Source: Bifidobacteriaceae bacterium
GTDB lineage: Bacteria; Actinomycetota; Actinomycetes; Actinomycetales; WQXJ01
NCBI GenBank assembly: GCA_031278675.1
Contig: JAITJY010000078.1
Span: forward strand, 1-23,433
DNA: 23,433 bases
Direction: 5' to 3'
Of this stretch, positions 1 to 6,531 are shown piece after piece. Under the pieces are notes generated by a model. It saw nothing but the letters and a program-made list of their open reading frames with translations, was not told where the DNA came from and did not search any database. A program made the translations under genes and the position numbers. The first letter of the stretch is position 1; each line of letters starts with the position of its first letter.

Positions 1-13
1 TTTGCGTCTATGC

Positions 14-26
14 AGGTCAGAGACCT
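14..26. terminator. Small hairpin 3' of tRNA-Tyr (weak terminator candidate)
   Basis: AGGTC-AGA-GACCT forms a 5-bp stem and is followed by TTTT on the plus strand. It lies just past the 3' end of tRNA-Tyr, which is transcribed leftward. The T-run is on the plus strand, so it would better terminate a plus-strand gene entering from the left. The stem is short, so this is only a candidate. Confidence 0.25.
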
Positions 27-33
27 TTTCTGC

Positions 34-119
34 TGGTGGCGGGTGAGAGATTCGAACTCCCGAAGCGATTCCGCGTCTGATTTACAGTCAGATCCCATTG
101 GCCTCTCGGGCAACCCGCC
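34..119 (-). tRNA. tRNA-Tyr (anticodon GTA)
   Basis: Read on the minus strand, the acceptor stem GGCGGGT (119-113) pairs with ACCCGCC, followed by discriminator A and an encoded CCA (36-34). The anticodon arm reads CTGAC-TGTAAAT-CAG, with anticodon GTA for tyrosine. A long variable arm makes it a class II tRNA of 86 nt including CCA, as expected for bacterial tRNA-Tyr. The T-arm contains TTCGAAT. The gene is divergent from yajQ. Confidence 0.96.
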
Positions 120-126
120 AGGGGCA

Positions 127-147
127 CCGGTTCGGTCGGTGAACCGG
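127..147. repeat. Inverted repeat in the tRNA-Tyr 5' leader
   Basis: CCGGTTC (127-133) and GAACCGG (141-147) form a perfect 7-bp inverted repeat with a 7-nt spacer, 7 bp upstream of the mature tRNA 5' end. It could fold in the tRNA precursor leader. It could also be a protein-binding site in the 155-bp divergent tRNA/yajQ promoter region. I see no clear -35/-10 pair here. Confidence 0.35.
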
Positions 148-274
148 CGCCAAGTAACCATACCCGTAGAGCGGCTTGTATAAAAATCGGCAGCTCGGCA
201 ACCCGCGCCTTGGGCGCGGAAACCCGGGCGCAGCGCGGGGGCGGCGGGGGCGCGCAGATGACAAAATAGACGCC

Positions 275-769
275 ATGGCTCAAGATTCTTCGTTCGACAT
301 AGTGTCCAAGGTGGATCACCAGGAGGTCGCCAACGCCCTGAACCAGGCTGCCAAGGAAATCCACCAGCGGTACGACTTCAAGAACACCGGCGCGTCGATC
401 GCCTGGAGCGGCTCCGACCAGATCGTGATGATCGCCAACGCCGAAGACCGCGTCAAAGCCGTCCTGGATGTCTTCGAGACCAAGTTGGTCAAGCGCGGCG
501 TGTCCCTCAAGGCGATCACCACATCCGATCCGCGTCAGTCCGGCAAAGAGGTCCGGATTGTCGCCACCCTGCGCGAAGGCCTGACCCAGGAACTCGCCAA
601 GAAGATCGCGAAAGTGGTCCGCGACGACGGCCCCAAAGGCGTCAAGGTCCAAGTCCAAGGCGACGAACTGCGCGTCTCATCCAAGTCCCGCGACGACCTC
701 CAAGCCGTGATTGCGCTGGTCAAAGCCAAGGACTTCGACGCCGCGCTCCAGTTCACGAACTACCGCTAA
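275..769 (+). CDS. yajQ: YajQ family (DUF520) nucleotide-binding protein
   Basis: The product is a 164-aa cytosolic protein of the YajQ/DUF520 family, whose usual length is about 163 aa. It begins MAQDSSFDIVSKVDHQEVANA and ends with the family-typical LQFTNYR. It carries the conserved segments YDFKNT (about residues 32-37) and VRIVATLREGLTQELAKKI in the second half. The family has two tandem ferredoxin-like folds. Some members bind cyclic di-GMP, and others were described as nucleotide- or RNA-binding, so the ligand here is not settled. The ATG at 275 was chosen because it gives the family N-terminus; an in-frame extension upstream to 176 is Gly/Arg-rich and unlike the family. No strong Shine-Dalgarno sequence precedes it, so leaderless or weak initiation is possible. 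It converges on the DtxR-type gene, with repeats between. Confidence 0.93.
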   Translation: MAQDSSFDIVSKVDHQEVANALNQAAKEIHQRYDFKNTGASIAWSGSDQIVMIANAEDRVKAVLDVFETKLVKRGVSLKAITTSDPRQSGKEVRIVATLREGLTQELAKKIAKVVRDDGPKGVKVQVQGDELRVSSKSRDDLQAVIALVKAKDFDAALQFTNYR

Positions 770-840
770 CCCAAAGGGCGCCGGCCGCCGATGCCGTCAC
801 GCCACCAACCAGCCCAGCCCCCAGCACCAGCCCCAGCGGC

Positions 841-929
841 CGGCAGCGCTTGTCTGCCGCGTTTGCGTTGGGGAGAGCTTCGCTCTTACCAGCGCGGGCA
901 CGGTCGGACGGTGTTGCTCAACACCGTCC
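841..929 (-). repeat. Composite palindromic repeat, copy A
   Basis: One of four copies in the window. In element orientation (minus strand) it reads: hairpin 1 (GGACGGTGTTG-N2-CAACACCGTCC, 929-906), then GACCGTG, a spacer with AGAGC-GAA-GCTCT, then AAACGCGGCAGACAAGCGCT. It is almost identical to copy B immediately to the right. It lies in the gap between the convergent genes yajQ and dtxR. The bases at 770-840 before it hold only Pro/Ala-type GC-rich sequence and no gene. Confidence 0.9.
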
Positions 930-960
930 TGGGAGAGCGTTGAACAACGCTCCCCCCAGG
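928..960. repeat. Third hairpin of the composite repeat (between copies A and B)
   Basis: GAGCGTTG (935-942), AA, CAACGCTC (945-952), flanked by CCTGGG and CCCAGG, extends to a stem of about 15 bp with one bulge. An equivalent hairpin occupies the same relative place in copy C (8101-8134). The apex motif GTTG-N2-CAAC is the same as in hairpin 1 of the element. Confidence 0.85.
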
Positions 961-1054
961 ACGTCCGACAGCGCTTGTCTGCCGCGTTTCCGCAGGGGAG
1001 AGCTTCGCTCTTACCAGCGCGGGCACGGTCGGACGGTGTTGCTCAACACCGTCC
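961..1054 (-). repeat. Composite palindromic repeat, copy B
   Basis: Same order as copy A: hairpin 1 at 1054-1031 with a perfect 11-bp stem and loop CT, GACCGTG, AGAGC-GAA-GCTCT, and the GCGGCAGACAAGCGCTGTCGG-type block (split here by orientation). It starts 15 bp after the stop codon of the dtxR-type gene and points away from it. It could therefore sit in the 3' end of that mRNA. It lacks a T-run, so a classical rho-independent terminator is not supported. Confidence 0.9.
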
Positions 1055-1069
1055 TAGCCCCCGGTGCGG

Positions 1070-1762
1070 TCAGTCTCCGACAAAGACGTGCCGGGCTGTG
1101 TCCCAGGGCAGCTCAAACGGGGCGGCGCCGACCGCCCCCAACATGAATGACCCGTCCGGGGTCCGGCTGGCAATGATCTCAGCACCGGGCATCACGCCGG
1201 CGGCGCGCAGCCGCTCCATGGTGTCCACGCCGGTCTGGAGATTCTCGCCCAAACGCACCACTGTGTATGGCCCTGGCCGGCCGTCGGACATCACAGCGGG
1301 CAAGCGCTCCACACCGTCAAGGAAGTTGGCGGCCGGGCGGTCGTCACCGAGTTCCGAGAGGCCTGGGATGGGGTTGCCATATGGCGAAACCGTTGGATGA
1401 TCCAGGAGTTCAAAGAGCCGGCGTTCGACGTCTTCACTCATGACATGTTCCCACCGGCACGCTTCCTCGTGGACTTGGGGCCAATCCAAGCCAATCACGT
1501 CGATCAGCAGCCGCTCAGCCAGACGGTGTTTGCGCATGACGCGCATCGCCTTGGCCTGGCCCTTGGGGGTCAGGCTCAGGTGGCGGTCTTCTTCAACCAC
1601 GACCAAGCCGTCCCGCTCCATCCGGGCAACGGTCTGGGAGACGGTGGGCCCGGAGTGGCCGATGCGTTCCGCAATGCGCGCCCGCAGCGGGTTGAGACCC
1701 TCTTCTTCCAGTTCATAGATGGTTCTCAGGTACATCTCTGTTGTGTCTATCAGGTCGGTCAC
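1070..1762 (-). CDS. ideR: DtxR/IdeR family iron-dependent transcriptional regulator
   Basis: This 230-aa protein matches the DtxR/IdeR family in length and order: winged helix (about residues 1-70), metal-binding dimerisation domain (about 71-140) and SH3-like domain (about 150-230). Every metal ligand known from DtxR falls at the same residue number: M10, C102, E105 and H106 (primary site), and H79, E83 and H98 (ancillary site). Cys102 favours an iron sensor over a manganese-sensing MntR. The family binds DNA as an Fe2+-loaded dimer and represses iron-uptake and storage genes. The start is GTG, with GGAGG three bases upstream. No iron-uptake gene is adjacent. A weak palindrome that may be its operator lies at 1931-1946. 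Whether this copy is the global regulator of the genome is inference. Confidence 0.93.
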   Translation of the reverse strand: MTDLIDTTEMYLRTIYELEEEGLNPLRARIAERIGHSGPTVSQTVARMERDGLVVVEEDRHLSLTPKGQAKAMRVMRKHRLAERLLIDVIGLDWPQVHEEACRWEHVMSEDVERRLFELLDHPTVSPYGNPIPGLSELGDDRPAANFLDGVERLPAVMSDGRPGPYTVVRLGENLQTGVDTMERLRAAGVMPGAEIIASRTPDGSFMLGAVGAAPFELPWDTARHVFVGD

Positions 1763-1930
1763 TTGCCTCCGGTCCTTCCCTGCGGGTCAAACTGCGCCGG
1801 CTTGCCCGCAACGGCCTGTTACCTCACCCCTTGGTGACAGCGTTCTTTGCCGTTGCGCCGAGCCCCACATTGCCGGGCTCGCCCCGCAAAGATTCGTCAG
1901 TCAAGCGGCGAAGCTTTCCTGGTCTGCTTC

Positions 1931-1946
1931 TAGGGTAGCCGCCCTA
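1931..1946. promoter_or_regulatory. TAGGG/CCCTA palindrome upstream of dtxR-type gene (possible operator)
   Basis: TAGGG (1931-1935) and CCCTA (1942-1946) form an inverted repeat around TAGCCG, about 170 bp upstream of the regulator's GTG. It resembles the IdeR/DtxR box in its TAGG...CCTA arms and central TAGCC. The spacing is three bases shorter than the 19-bp consensus, and I count only about 11 of 19 matches. Autoregulation is a guess. Confidence 0.3.
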
Positions 1947-2044
1947 ACGCATGATTAGCGCAGTAAACCCTGCGCCGCCAGCGAAATCCGTGGATCGGGT
2001 ACGTCCTGGCGCCGCCAAAAGCCCGTTATTCCGCCGCATCCACC

Positions 2045-2243
2045 GCCCGATGCCGCCCACGCCCGCCCCAGCGCACCCCACCGACGATCCGCTCCCCACC
2101 CGCCGTTGGCGGACCCAGCCCCAGGCCCGTAAGCCAGAAACGCCCGCTGCCGCCCGCGCCCGCCCAGCCCGATGCCGCCCACGCCCGCCCCAGCACACCC
2201 CACCGACGATCCGCTCCCCACCCGCCGTTGGCGGACCCAGCCC
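2045..2243. repeat. 77-bp direct repeat, two copies, 122 bp apart
   Basis: 2045-2121 and 2167-2243 differ at one position. Each contains GATGCCGCCCACGCCCGC and the small palindrome CCGCC-GTT-GGCGG. They fill most of the roughly 530-bp gap (1763-2292) between the dtxR-type gene and the 3' end of the MFS gene. I see no gene in that gap. Open frames across it are Pro/Arg-rich artefacts of base composition. Confidence 0.9.
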
Positions 2244-2292
2244 TGCCCGGCACACATTCCTCCGGCCACCGATCAGGACACGCCACCAACGG

Positions 2293-3813
2293 TTATGGGA
2301 CCGGGCGCCAGGCGTCGTATTCCAGGAATGGCCGGTGCCAGCGCGTCAGCGCCAGCACCGCGACAGTGCACGCCAGCCCGCCGATGGTGATGGCCCAAGC
2401 CTCGCCCAGCCAGTCCGAGGCCACCCCCGTCACCATGTCACCCATGCGCGGGCCGCCCGTCACCACCACAATGAACACGCCTTGGAGCCGGCCCCGCAGA
2501 TGATCCGGCGTAGCCGATTGCAAAATGGTTCCCCGGAACACCGCCGAGACCGCATCCGCCGCCCCGGCCACGCCCAGCGGGAGGCCGGCGCCGATCAGTG
2601 CCCACCAGATCACCCGATCGGGTTCGGTCCGCCCTGCCGCGACCAGCACCAGGCCGGCCGCCGCGATCGCGATCCCCCACAACGCCACCGAGCCAACCAC
2701 ACCGCGTCCCTGGCGGCGCACCCGCCCAACCGGCCCAGACAGCACCATCGCCAGGATGGTCCCCGTCGCCAAACACGCCGACAGAATCCCCACGGTGGTC
2801 TTCCCGCCCCCGATGATCACCGCAGCAACCGCCGGAAACGCCGCCCGAGGAAACGCCAAAATCATAGCACACATGTCCGTCAAAAAGGTCATCAACAAGT
2901 TACGCCGCACCGCGAGAAACCTGAGTCCTTGAGCCACCGATCGCCAACCTCGCTCAGGGACCGCGCCCTCGGCGCCCGCCGAGGGCGCGCCCGACCCGCC
3001 CCCCGCTCGGCTCGTCGCCCCCGCGCCCCTCCCCGGTCCCTGCTCGCCCACCGGCACGCCATCGCCGACCGGCACGCCATCACCCGTCAGCCCGCCATCA
3101 CCCGTCAGCCCGCCATCGCCGACCGGCCCGCCATCGCCGACCGGCACGCCATCGCCGACCGCCGCCGACGCGGCATCGGCCGCCGCCGCGCCTTCCCCAC
3201 CCGGCCGGCGCGCTAGCGGGGGCATGGGCGGCAACCGGAACAGGGCATACAGCGCGCCGGTGAAGGTCGCCGCGTCGATCAGATAAGTCGGCCCATACCC
3301 AATCGACGCCACGAGCACCGACCCGGCGAGCGGGCCGCACAACGTTGCGAAAGAAAACGTCATCGACCCCAGGGCATTCGCCGCAGGTAGCTGCCGTAGC
3401 GGCACCAGCCGCGGAATGATCGCCGACCGCGCCGGCGAAGACACCGAAGTCGCCCCGGACTGCACCGCCACCAGCAAATACAACAACCAGATGGAGTTCA
3501 CCGCTAGGTACGCCTGTAGTACAATACCGAAAGTGGCCAGCCACATAACGCACGATGCCGCCAACGCCACCTTCCGCCTATCATGTGCATCTCCCAGCGC
3601 GCCGCCATACAGACCCATCACCACCACCGGCGCCAACGCGAAGCCCCCCAGCGCACCAACCGCCAACGAAGACCCCGACAGGTCATAGACCTGCAGCGAT
3701 ACCGCCGTAGCGGTGAGCATTGCCCCAATGTTCGCCAGCGCCTGACCCACCCACAGCCGACGATAATCGGCAGACTCCCGCAACGGAGTCAGGTCAGCGA
3801 ACAATCGGCTCAC
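2293..3813 (-). CDS. MFS transporter (EntS-like, MFS_3 type) with repeat-bearing central loop
   Basis: This is a 506-aa membrane protein with about 10-12 hydrophobic segments. It starts LFADLTPLRESADYRRLWVGQ, the usual beginning of MFS_3/enterobactin-exporter-like transporters. The motif after TM2 is GALGDAHDRRKVALA, a variant of the MFS loop signature. The family exports siderophores or drugs by proton antiport; the substrate here is unknown. Between the two six-helix halves is a very long cytoplasmic loop (about 85 residues) with tandem GDG(V/G)PV and GDGGLT hexapeptides. I chose the GTG at 3813 because it gives the family N-terminus and does not overlap DUF2530. An ATG at 3924 would add 37 residues unlike the family and would overlap that gene. 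Proximity to the iron regulator (separated by 530 bp, same strand) makes a siderophore role tempting but unproven. Confidence 0.85.
   Translation of the reverse strand: MSRLFADLTPLRESADYRRLWVGQALANIGAMLTATAVSLQVYDLSGSSLAVGALGGFALAPVVVMGLYGGALGDAHDRRKVALAASCVMWLATFGIVLQAYLAVNSIWLLYLLVAVQSGATSVSSPARSAIIPRLVPLRQLPAANALGSMTFSFATLCGPLAGSVLVASIGYGPTYLIDAATFTGALYALFRLPPMPPLARRPGGEGAAAADAASAAVGDGVPVGDGGPVGDGGLTGDGGLTGDGVPVGDGVPVGEQGPGRGAGATSRAGGGSGAPSAGAEGAVPERGWRSVAQGLRFLAVRRNLLMTFLTDMCAMILAFPRAAFPAVAAVIIGGGKTTVGILSACLATGTILAMVLSGPVGRVRRQGRGVVGSVALWGIAIAAAGLVLVAAGRTEPDRVIWWALIGAGLPLGVAGAADAVSAVFRGTILQSATPDHLRGRLQGVFIVVVTGGPRMGDMVTGVASDWLGEAWAITIGGLACTVAVLALTRWHRPFLEYDAWRPVP
3051..3158. repeat. 18-bp minisatellite inside the MFS gene (six units)
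   Basis: Six in-frame 18-bp units run from 3051, variants of CCGGCACGCCATCGCCGA. They encode six-residue repeats in the central cytoplasmic loop of the transporter. Unit length is a multiple of three, so copy-number change would keep the frame. Confidence 0.93.
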
Positions 3814-3879
3814 GCCACCAGCTAACCACTCCCACCCAACTCCCAGTAGATAACCGGCCAGAGTTGTTACGCTTGGCCA

Positions 3880-4149
3880 GTGCCCAATCCGCCAAAGACA
3901 CCACCAGCGGTGGTAATCAACCATCCGCTGCTGTTCGCGGTGGGCACAGCCCTGTGGTCTATCGCATTACTGGTGGTGGTAACCCTGGACCTGATGGGTA
4001 TGTACCGCGCCCGGGTGTGGATCGCAGTCTGCGCCGTCGGCATTGTCCTAGGCGTGACCGGGATCATCTACACCAAGTTCTCGTGGCGCGCGCGCCGACC
4101 CGACAAGGCGGTCAGCGGTCCTCCGCCTCAAAATGATCAGATTCTTTAG
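3880..4149 (+). CDS. DUF2530 small membrane protein
   Basis: This 89-aa protein has two hydrophobic segments (about residues 18-39 and 46-65), separated by a short loop with YRARVW. It has a proline-rich start (MPNPPKTPPAVV) and a basic tail. Length and layout fit DUF2530, a short actinobacterial membrane protein family of unknown function. It starts with GTG at 3880, 66 bp from the start of the divergent MFS gene. Its 3' end overlaps the convergent DUF3027 gene by 38 bp. DUF2530 next to DUF3027 is, to my knowledge, a recurring actinobacterial arrangement, which supports both calls. Confidence 0.8.
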   Translation: MPNPPKTPPAVVINHPLLFAVGTALWSIALLVVVTLDLMGMYRARVWIAVCAVGIVLGVTGIIYTKFSWRARRPDKAVSGPPPQNDQIL

Positions 4150-4954
4150 CCCAACCCAGATCCAACGGCGCGATCGACGAATCGTCAATCATCGGTTTGT
4201 TGGACGGCCACTGGACGCTGCGGCGAGCCACATCAGACTCCGAATGGGCACCGCACCCGTGATCATAAGACACCACCGACCCATCCCTGGGTGACCACTG
4301 GTTGGCGCAAACCCCGAACAGCGTCCGCCAAGAACCCGCCAACTGGGTGACAAACCCACAGGTGGAGCACTTCGCGGCCGATGCGACGGCATCGGGCGCT
4401 CCGGGGCCGGACGCGCCCCGGTACCAACGCGTCGCCGCCTCGCTGCGCCCCTCAGGCGAGAGCACCCGCGGCCGTCCCAAACCCAACTCCCAAATCGCTA
4501 GGCGATCCGCGTCCGCATCGCCAGTGGCGACATAACCCGGTTCGAGGCGCTCATCGTCCGCGATGTGCGGCAACGTGTCGCCCGGGCCCAGGTCACCGGG
4601 CCGCAGGCGATCCGCCCACGGCACCCAGTGCGGCGACAACAACGCGTCCTCGCCTGGCAGCAACTCTGTCTCTGAGACCGTCGCGTGCCGGGCGCGCGGC
4701 ACGCGAGCCATGGTAACCGCCCAGGTCCAGCCCACATAACCAGGCAGTTCGCAGGCGAAGCGGAGCGTGCCGACACGTTCGCCTTCCATCTCCAGCCCAA
4801 GGTATTCGCCCACCGCTGAGCCCGCCGTGATCTCACCCAACGCCGCCCGGGCCTTGGCTTGCGAGTCAGCCGAATCCAGGTACGCATCCGGTTTGATGGG
4901 CCGCTGGTTGCGTTTGACCGGCGCGAGCGCCGGCCCCGTAGTCGCAGTGCTCAC
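4112..4954 (-). CDS. DUF3027 domain protein
   Basis: This 280-aa soluble protein contains GYVGWTWAVTMARVPRA (about residues 70-90) and a HWVPWADRLRPGDLGPGD segment (about 107-125), both typical of DUF3027. A Cys cluster follows (KCSTCGF, FGVCANQWSPRDG, YDHGCGAHSE), suggesting a zinc-binding part; that is inference. Function is unknown. The GTG start overlaps the stop of the upstream cold-shock gene by four bases (GTGA, 4951-4954), so the two are translationally coupled. A short Gly/Ala/Pro stretch (SGPGAPDAVA, about residues 184-193) is encoded by the dispersed 14-mer described in the findings. Confidence 0.85.
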   Translation of the reverse strand: MSTATTGPALAPVKRNQRPIKPDAYLDSADSQAKARAALGEITAGSAVGEYLGLEMEGERVGTLRFACELPGYVGWTWAVTMARVPRARHATVSETELLPGEDALLSPHWVPWADRLRPGDLGPGDTLPHIADDERLEPGYVATGDADADRLAIWELGLGRPRVLSPEGRSEAATRWYRGASGPGAPDAVASAAKCSTCGFVTQLAGSWRTLFGVCANQWSPRDGSVVSYDHGCGAHSESDVARRSVQWPSNKPMIDDSSIAPLDLGWAKESDHFEAEDR

Positions 4955-5334
4955 GCTTCGATGTCCCCCGCCACCGCGCGCAGCACTTGGGCCACCTTGC
5001 CTGCAGAGCGCCGATCCGGGTAGCGGCCCCGGCGCAGCGTGTTGGATGTCTCGTCCAACAGTTTGATGAGATCTTCGATGATCACCACCATGTCTTCCGG
5101 CTTTTTCCGGTGAGCTTTGGCGACGGACGGGGGCGCGGCCGTGATCCTGACCCGCAACGCGGACGGCCCACGCTTGGTTTCCGCCATGTCGTATTCGACT
5201 TTGGTTCCGGGACGAGGCGTATCGCTGCCCGGCGGCAGCGCCGAGACGTGCAGAAACACATCGGCGCCATCATCGGCCGTGATGAAGCCGAAGCCGCGTT
5301 CCTCGTCGAAGAACCTGATCTTGCCGGTAGGCAC
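4951..5334 (-). CDS. Cold-shock domain protein with C-terminal extension
   Basis: This 127-aa protein has a cold-shock domain at residues 1-65, with the RNA-binding motifs GFGFI (RNP1) and VFLHVSAL (RNP2). These bind single-stranded RNA or DNA, and such proteins act as RNA chaperones. A C-terminal extension of about 60 residues (KKPEDMVVIIEDLIKLLDET and on) is typical of the longer actinobacterial cold-shock proteins rather than the 67-aa CspA type. The start is GTG with a strong Shine-Dalgarno GGGGAGG five bases upstream. It is the first gene of a two-gene operon with DUF3027. Confidence 0.92.
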   Translation of the reverse strand: MPTGKIRFFDEERGFGFITADDGADVFLHVSALPPGSDTPRPGTKVEYDMAETKRGPSALRVRITAAPPSVAKAHRKKPEDMVVIIEDLIKLLDETSNTLRRGRYPDRRSAGKVAQVLRAVAGDIEA

Positions 5335-5475
5335 GGCAACCTCCCCTAACGCTTGAGAGCAATTTGTTGTCCGTCCAGGCTACCCGTTCCCCGCGCCCAG
5401 TGCCGTCCCCCGCCGCCCCGGGACCGCCGCGCAGACACTGGGAAGCGGTCGGCGGCATCGCGTACCCCGTGAGGT

Positions 5476-5678
5476 GAGGCGCGGCGGGTTGCGCCGGAAG
5501 GCCGCCTGCGTGACAGTGGCGTCCCCCGCTCCCCCGTGACGCCGAGGCGCGGCGGGTTGCGCCGGAAGGCCGCCTGCGTGACGGTGGCGTCTCCCGCTCC
5601 TCCGTGACGCCCGGCACAGAGGTTGGTGCCGGGAGGCCGCCTGCGTGACGGTGGCGTCCCCCGCCCTCCCGTACGCCC
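5476..5678. repeat. 68-bp tandem repeat, three units
   Basis: Units start at 5476, 5544 and 5612. Units 1 and 2 are nearly identical. Unit 3 keeps the second half (GGCCGCCTGCGTGACGGTGG...) but has a different first part. Each unit can form two stems: GGCGC...GCGCC (replaced in unit 3 by CCGGCAC...GTGCCGG) and GGCGTC...GACGCC. They lie in the 460-bp gap between the divergent cold-shock and response-regulator genes. I see no gene there. Confidence 0.9.
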
Positions 5679-5767
5679 AAGCGCAGCCGTGGCACCAACT
5701 TTTTTGGCGCCCGATGCCGTCCGCCCACCCCCCAGAGGCAAGAACGCCAGCAGACTCCCTGCGTCTG

Positions 5768-5784
5768 CTCAGGTAATTCTCAGG
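5768..5784 (+). promoter_or_regulatory. 11-bp-phased CTCAGG direct repeat before the response regulator
   Basis: CTCAGG occurs at 5768-5773 and again at 5779-5784, exactly one helical turn apart and 22 bp before the ATG. OmpR/PhoB-type regulators bind direct repeats with 10-11-bp spacing, so this is a candidate autoregulatory site. A CGGCCA-TAC-TGGCCG palindrome (5790-5804) follows, directly before the start codon. Function is inferred. Confidence 0.45.
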
Positions 5785-5805
5785 GTTCTCGGCCATACTG
5801 GCCGC

Positions 5806-6531
5806 ATGCCACAACCTGCCCCACCCAAACTGCTCATCGTCGATGACGAGCCCAACATCCGCGACCTCCTCGCCACCTCGTTGAAGTTCGCCGGTTTTAC
5901 CGTAACAACAGCCGTCACCGGCGGCGAAGCGGTGGCTGCGGTCTTTGAAGACAAACCCGACCTGATTGTGTTGGACGTGATGCTGCCGGACATGGACGGG
6001 TTCACCGTGACGCACCGGCTGCGGGAACGCGGCGAACACATCCCAGTCTTGTTCCTCACGGCCCGCGATGACACCGACGACAAAGTCCACGGCCTGACCG
6101 TAGGCGGCGATGATTACGTCACCAACCCGTTCAGCATCGAGGAGGTTGTTGCCCGGATCAAGGCCGTCCTGCGCCGCACCAACCCGGCCCCTGAGGCAGA
6201 CGACGCGATCCTGCGAGTCGGGGACGTCGAACTAGACGAAGACTCCCACGAAGTGCGGCGCGCCGGGATCGAGGTGGAGCTATCACCCACCGAATTCAAG
6301 CTGCTGCGCTACCTCATGGCCAACGCCGGCCGGGTGCTGTCCAAAGCCCAGATTCTGGATCACGTCTGGGATTATGGCTGGTCAGGGGAAGGCGGCATTG
6401 TCGAAAGCTACGTCTCCTACCTGCGGCGCAAACTCGATGTCCGCCCGGACGGCCAGTTGCTTGAGCCGCTCATCCAAACCAGGCGGGGAGTGGGCTACAT
6501 GATTCGGGCGCCGCGCCGCACCGATCAGTGA
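5806..6531 (+). CDS. OmpR/PhoB-family response regulator (receiver Lys replaced by Asn)
   Basis: This 241-aa regulator has a receiver domain (residues 8-120) and an OmpR-type winged helix (about 145-236, with LSPTEFKLLRYLMANAGRVLS and the ending RRGVGYMIR). Acidic pocket residues D13 and D14, phospho-acceptor D57 (LIVLDVMLPDMDG) and T85 (FLTARDD) are present. The near-invariant lysine of the KPF motif is Asn107 (DDYVTNPFS; codon AAC at 6124-6126). By similarity it is close to actinobacterial MprA/TrcR-like regulators. Its stop overlaps the GTG of the kinase gene (GTGA, 6528-6531), so the two form one operon. The ATG at 5806 gives the normal N-terminus; the upstream in-frame extension is repeat sequence. 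No good Shine-Dalgarno is visible. Confidence 0.94.
   Translation: MPQPAPPKLLIVDDEPNIRDLLATSLKFAGFTVTTAVTGGEAVAAVFEDKPDLIVLDVMLPDMDGFTVTHRLRERGEHIPVLFLTARDDTDDKVHGLTVGGDDYVTNPFSIEEVVARIKAVLRRTNPAPEADDAILRVGDVELDEDSHEVRRAGIEVELSPTEFKLLRYLMANAGRVLSKAQILDHVWDYGWSGEGGIVESYVSYLRRKLDVRPDGQLLEPLIQTRRGVGYMIRAPRRTDQ

Noticed and set aside
711..1400. Open frame through composite repeats A and B
   Set aside because: It overlaps the ends of yajQ and dtxR and reads through the hairpins; no protein family.
1951..3216. Long open frame (421 codons) on the plus strand
   Set aside because: Pro/Arg/His-rich, runs antisense to the MFS gene and across the 77-bp repeats; a high-GC shadow with no domain.
5476..5678. 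CRISPR array
   Set aside because: The repeats abut with no unique spacers, and no cas genes are present.
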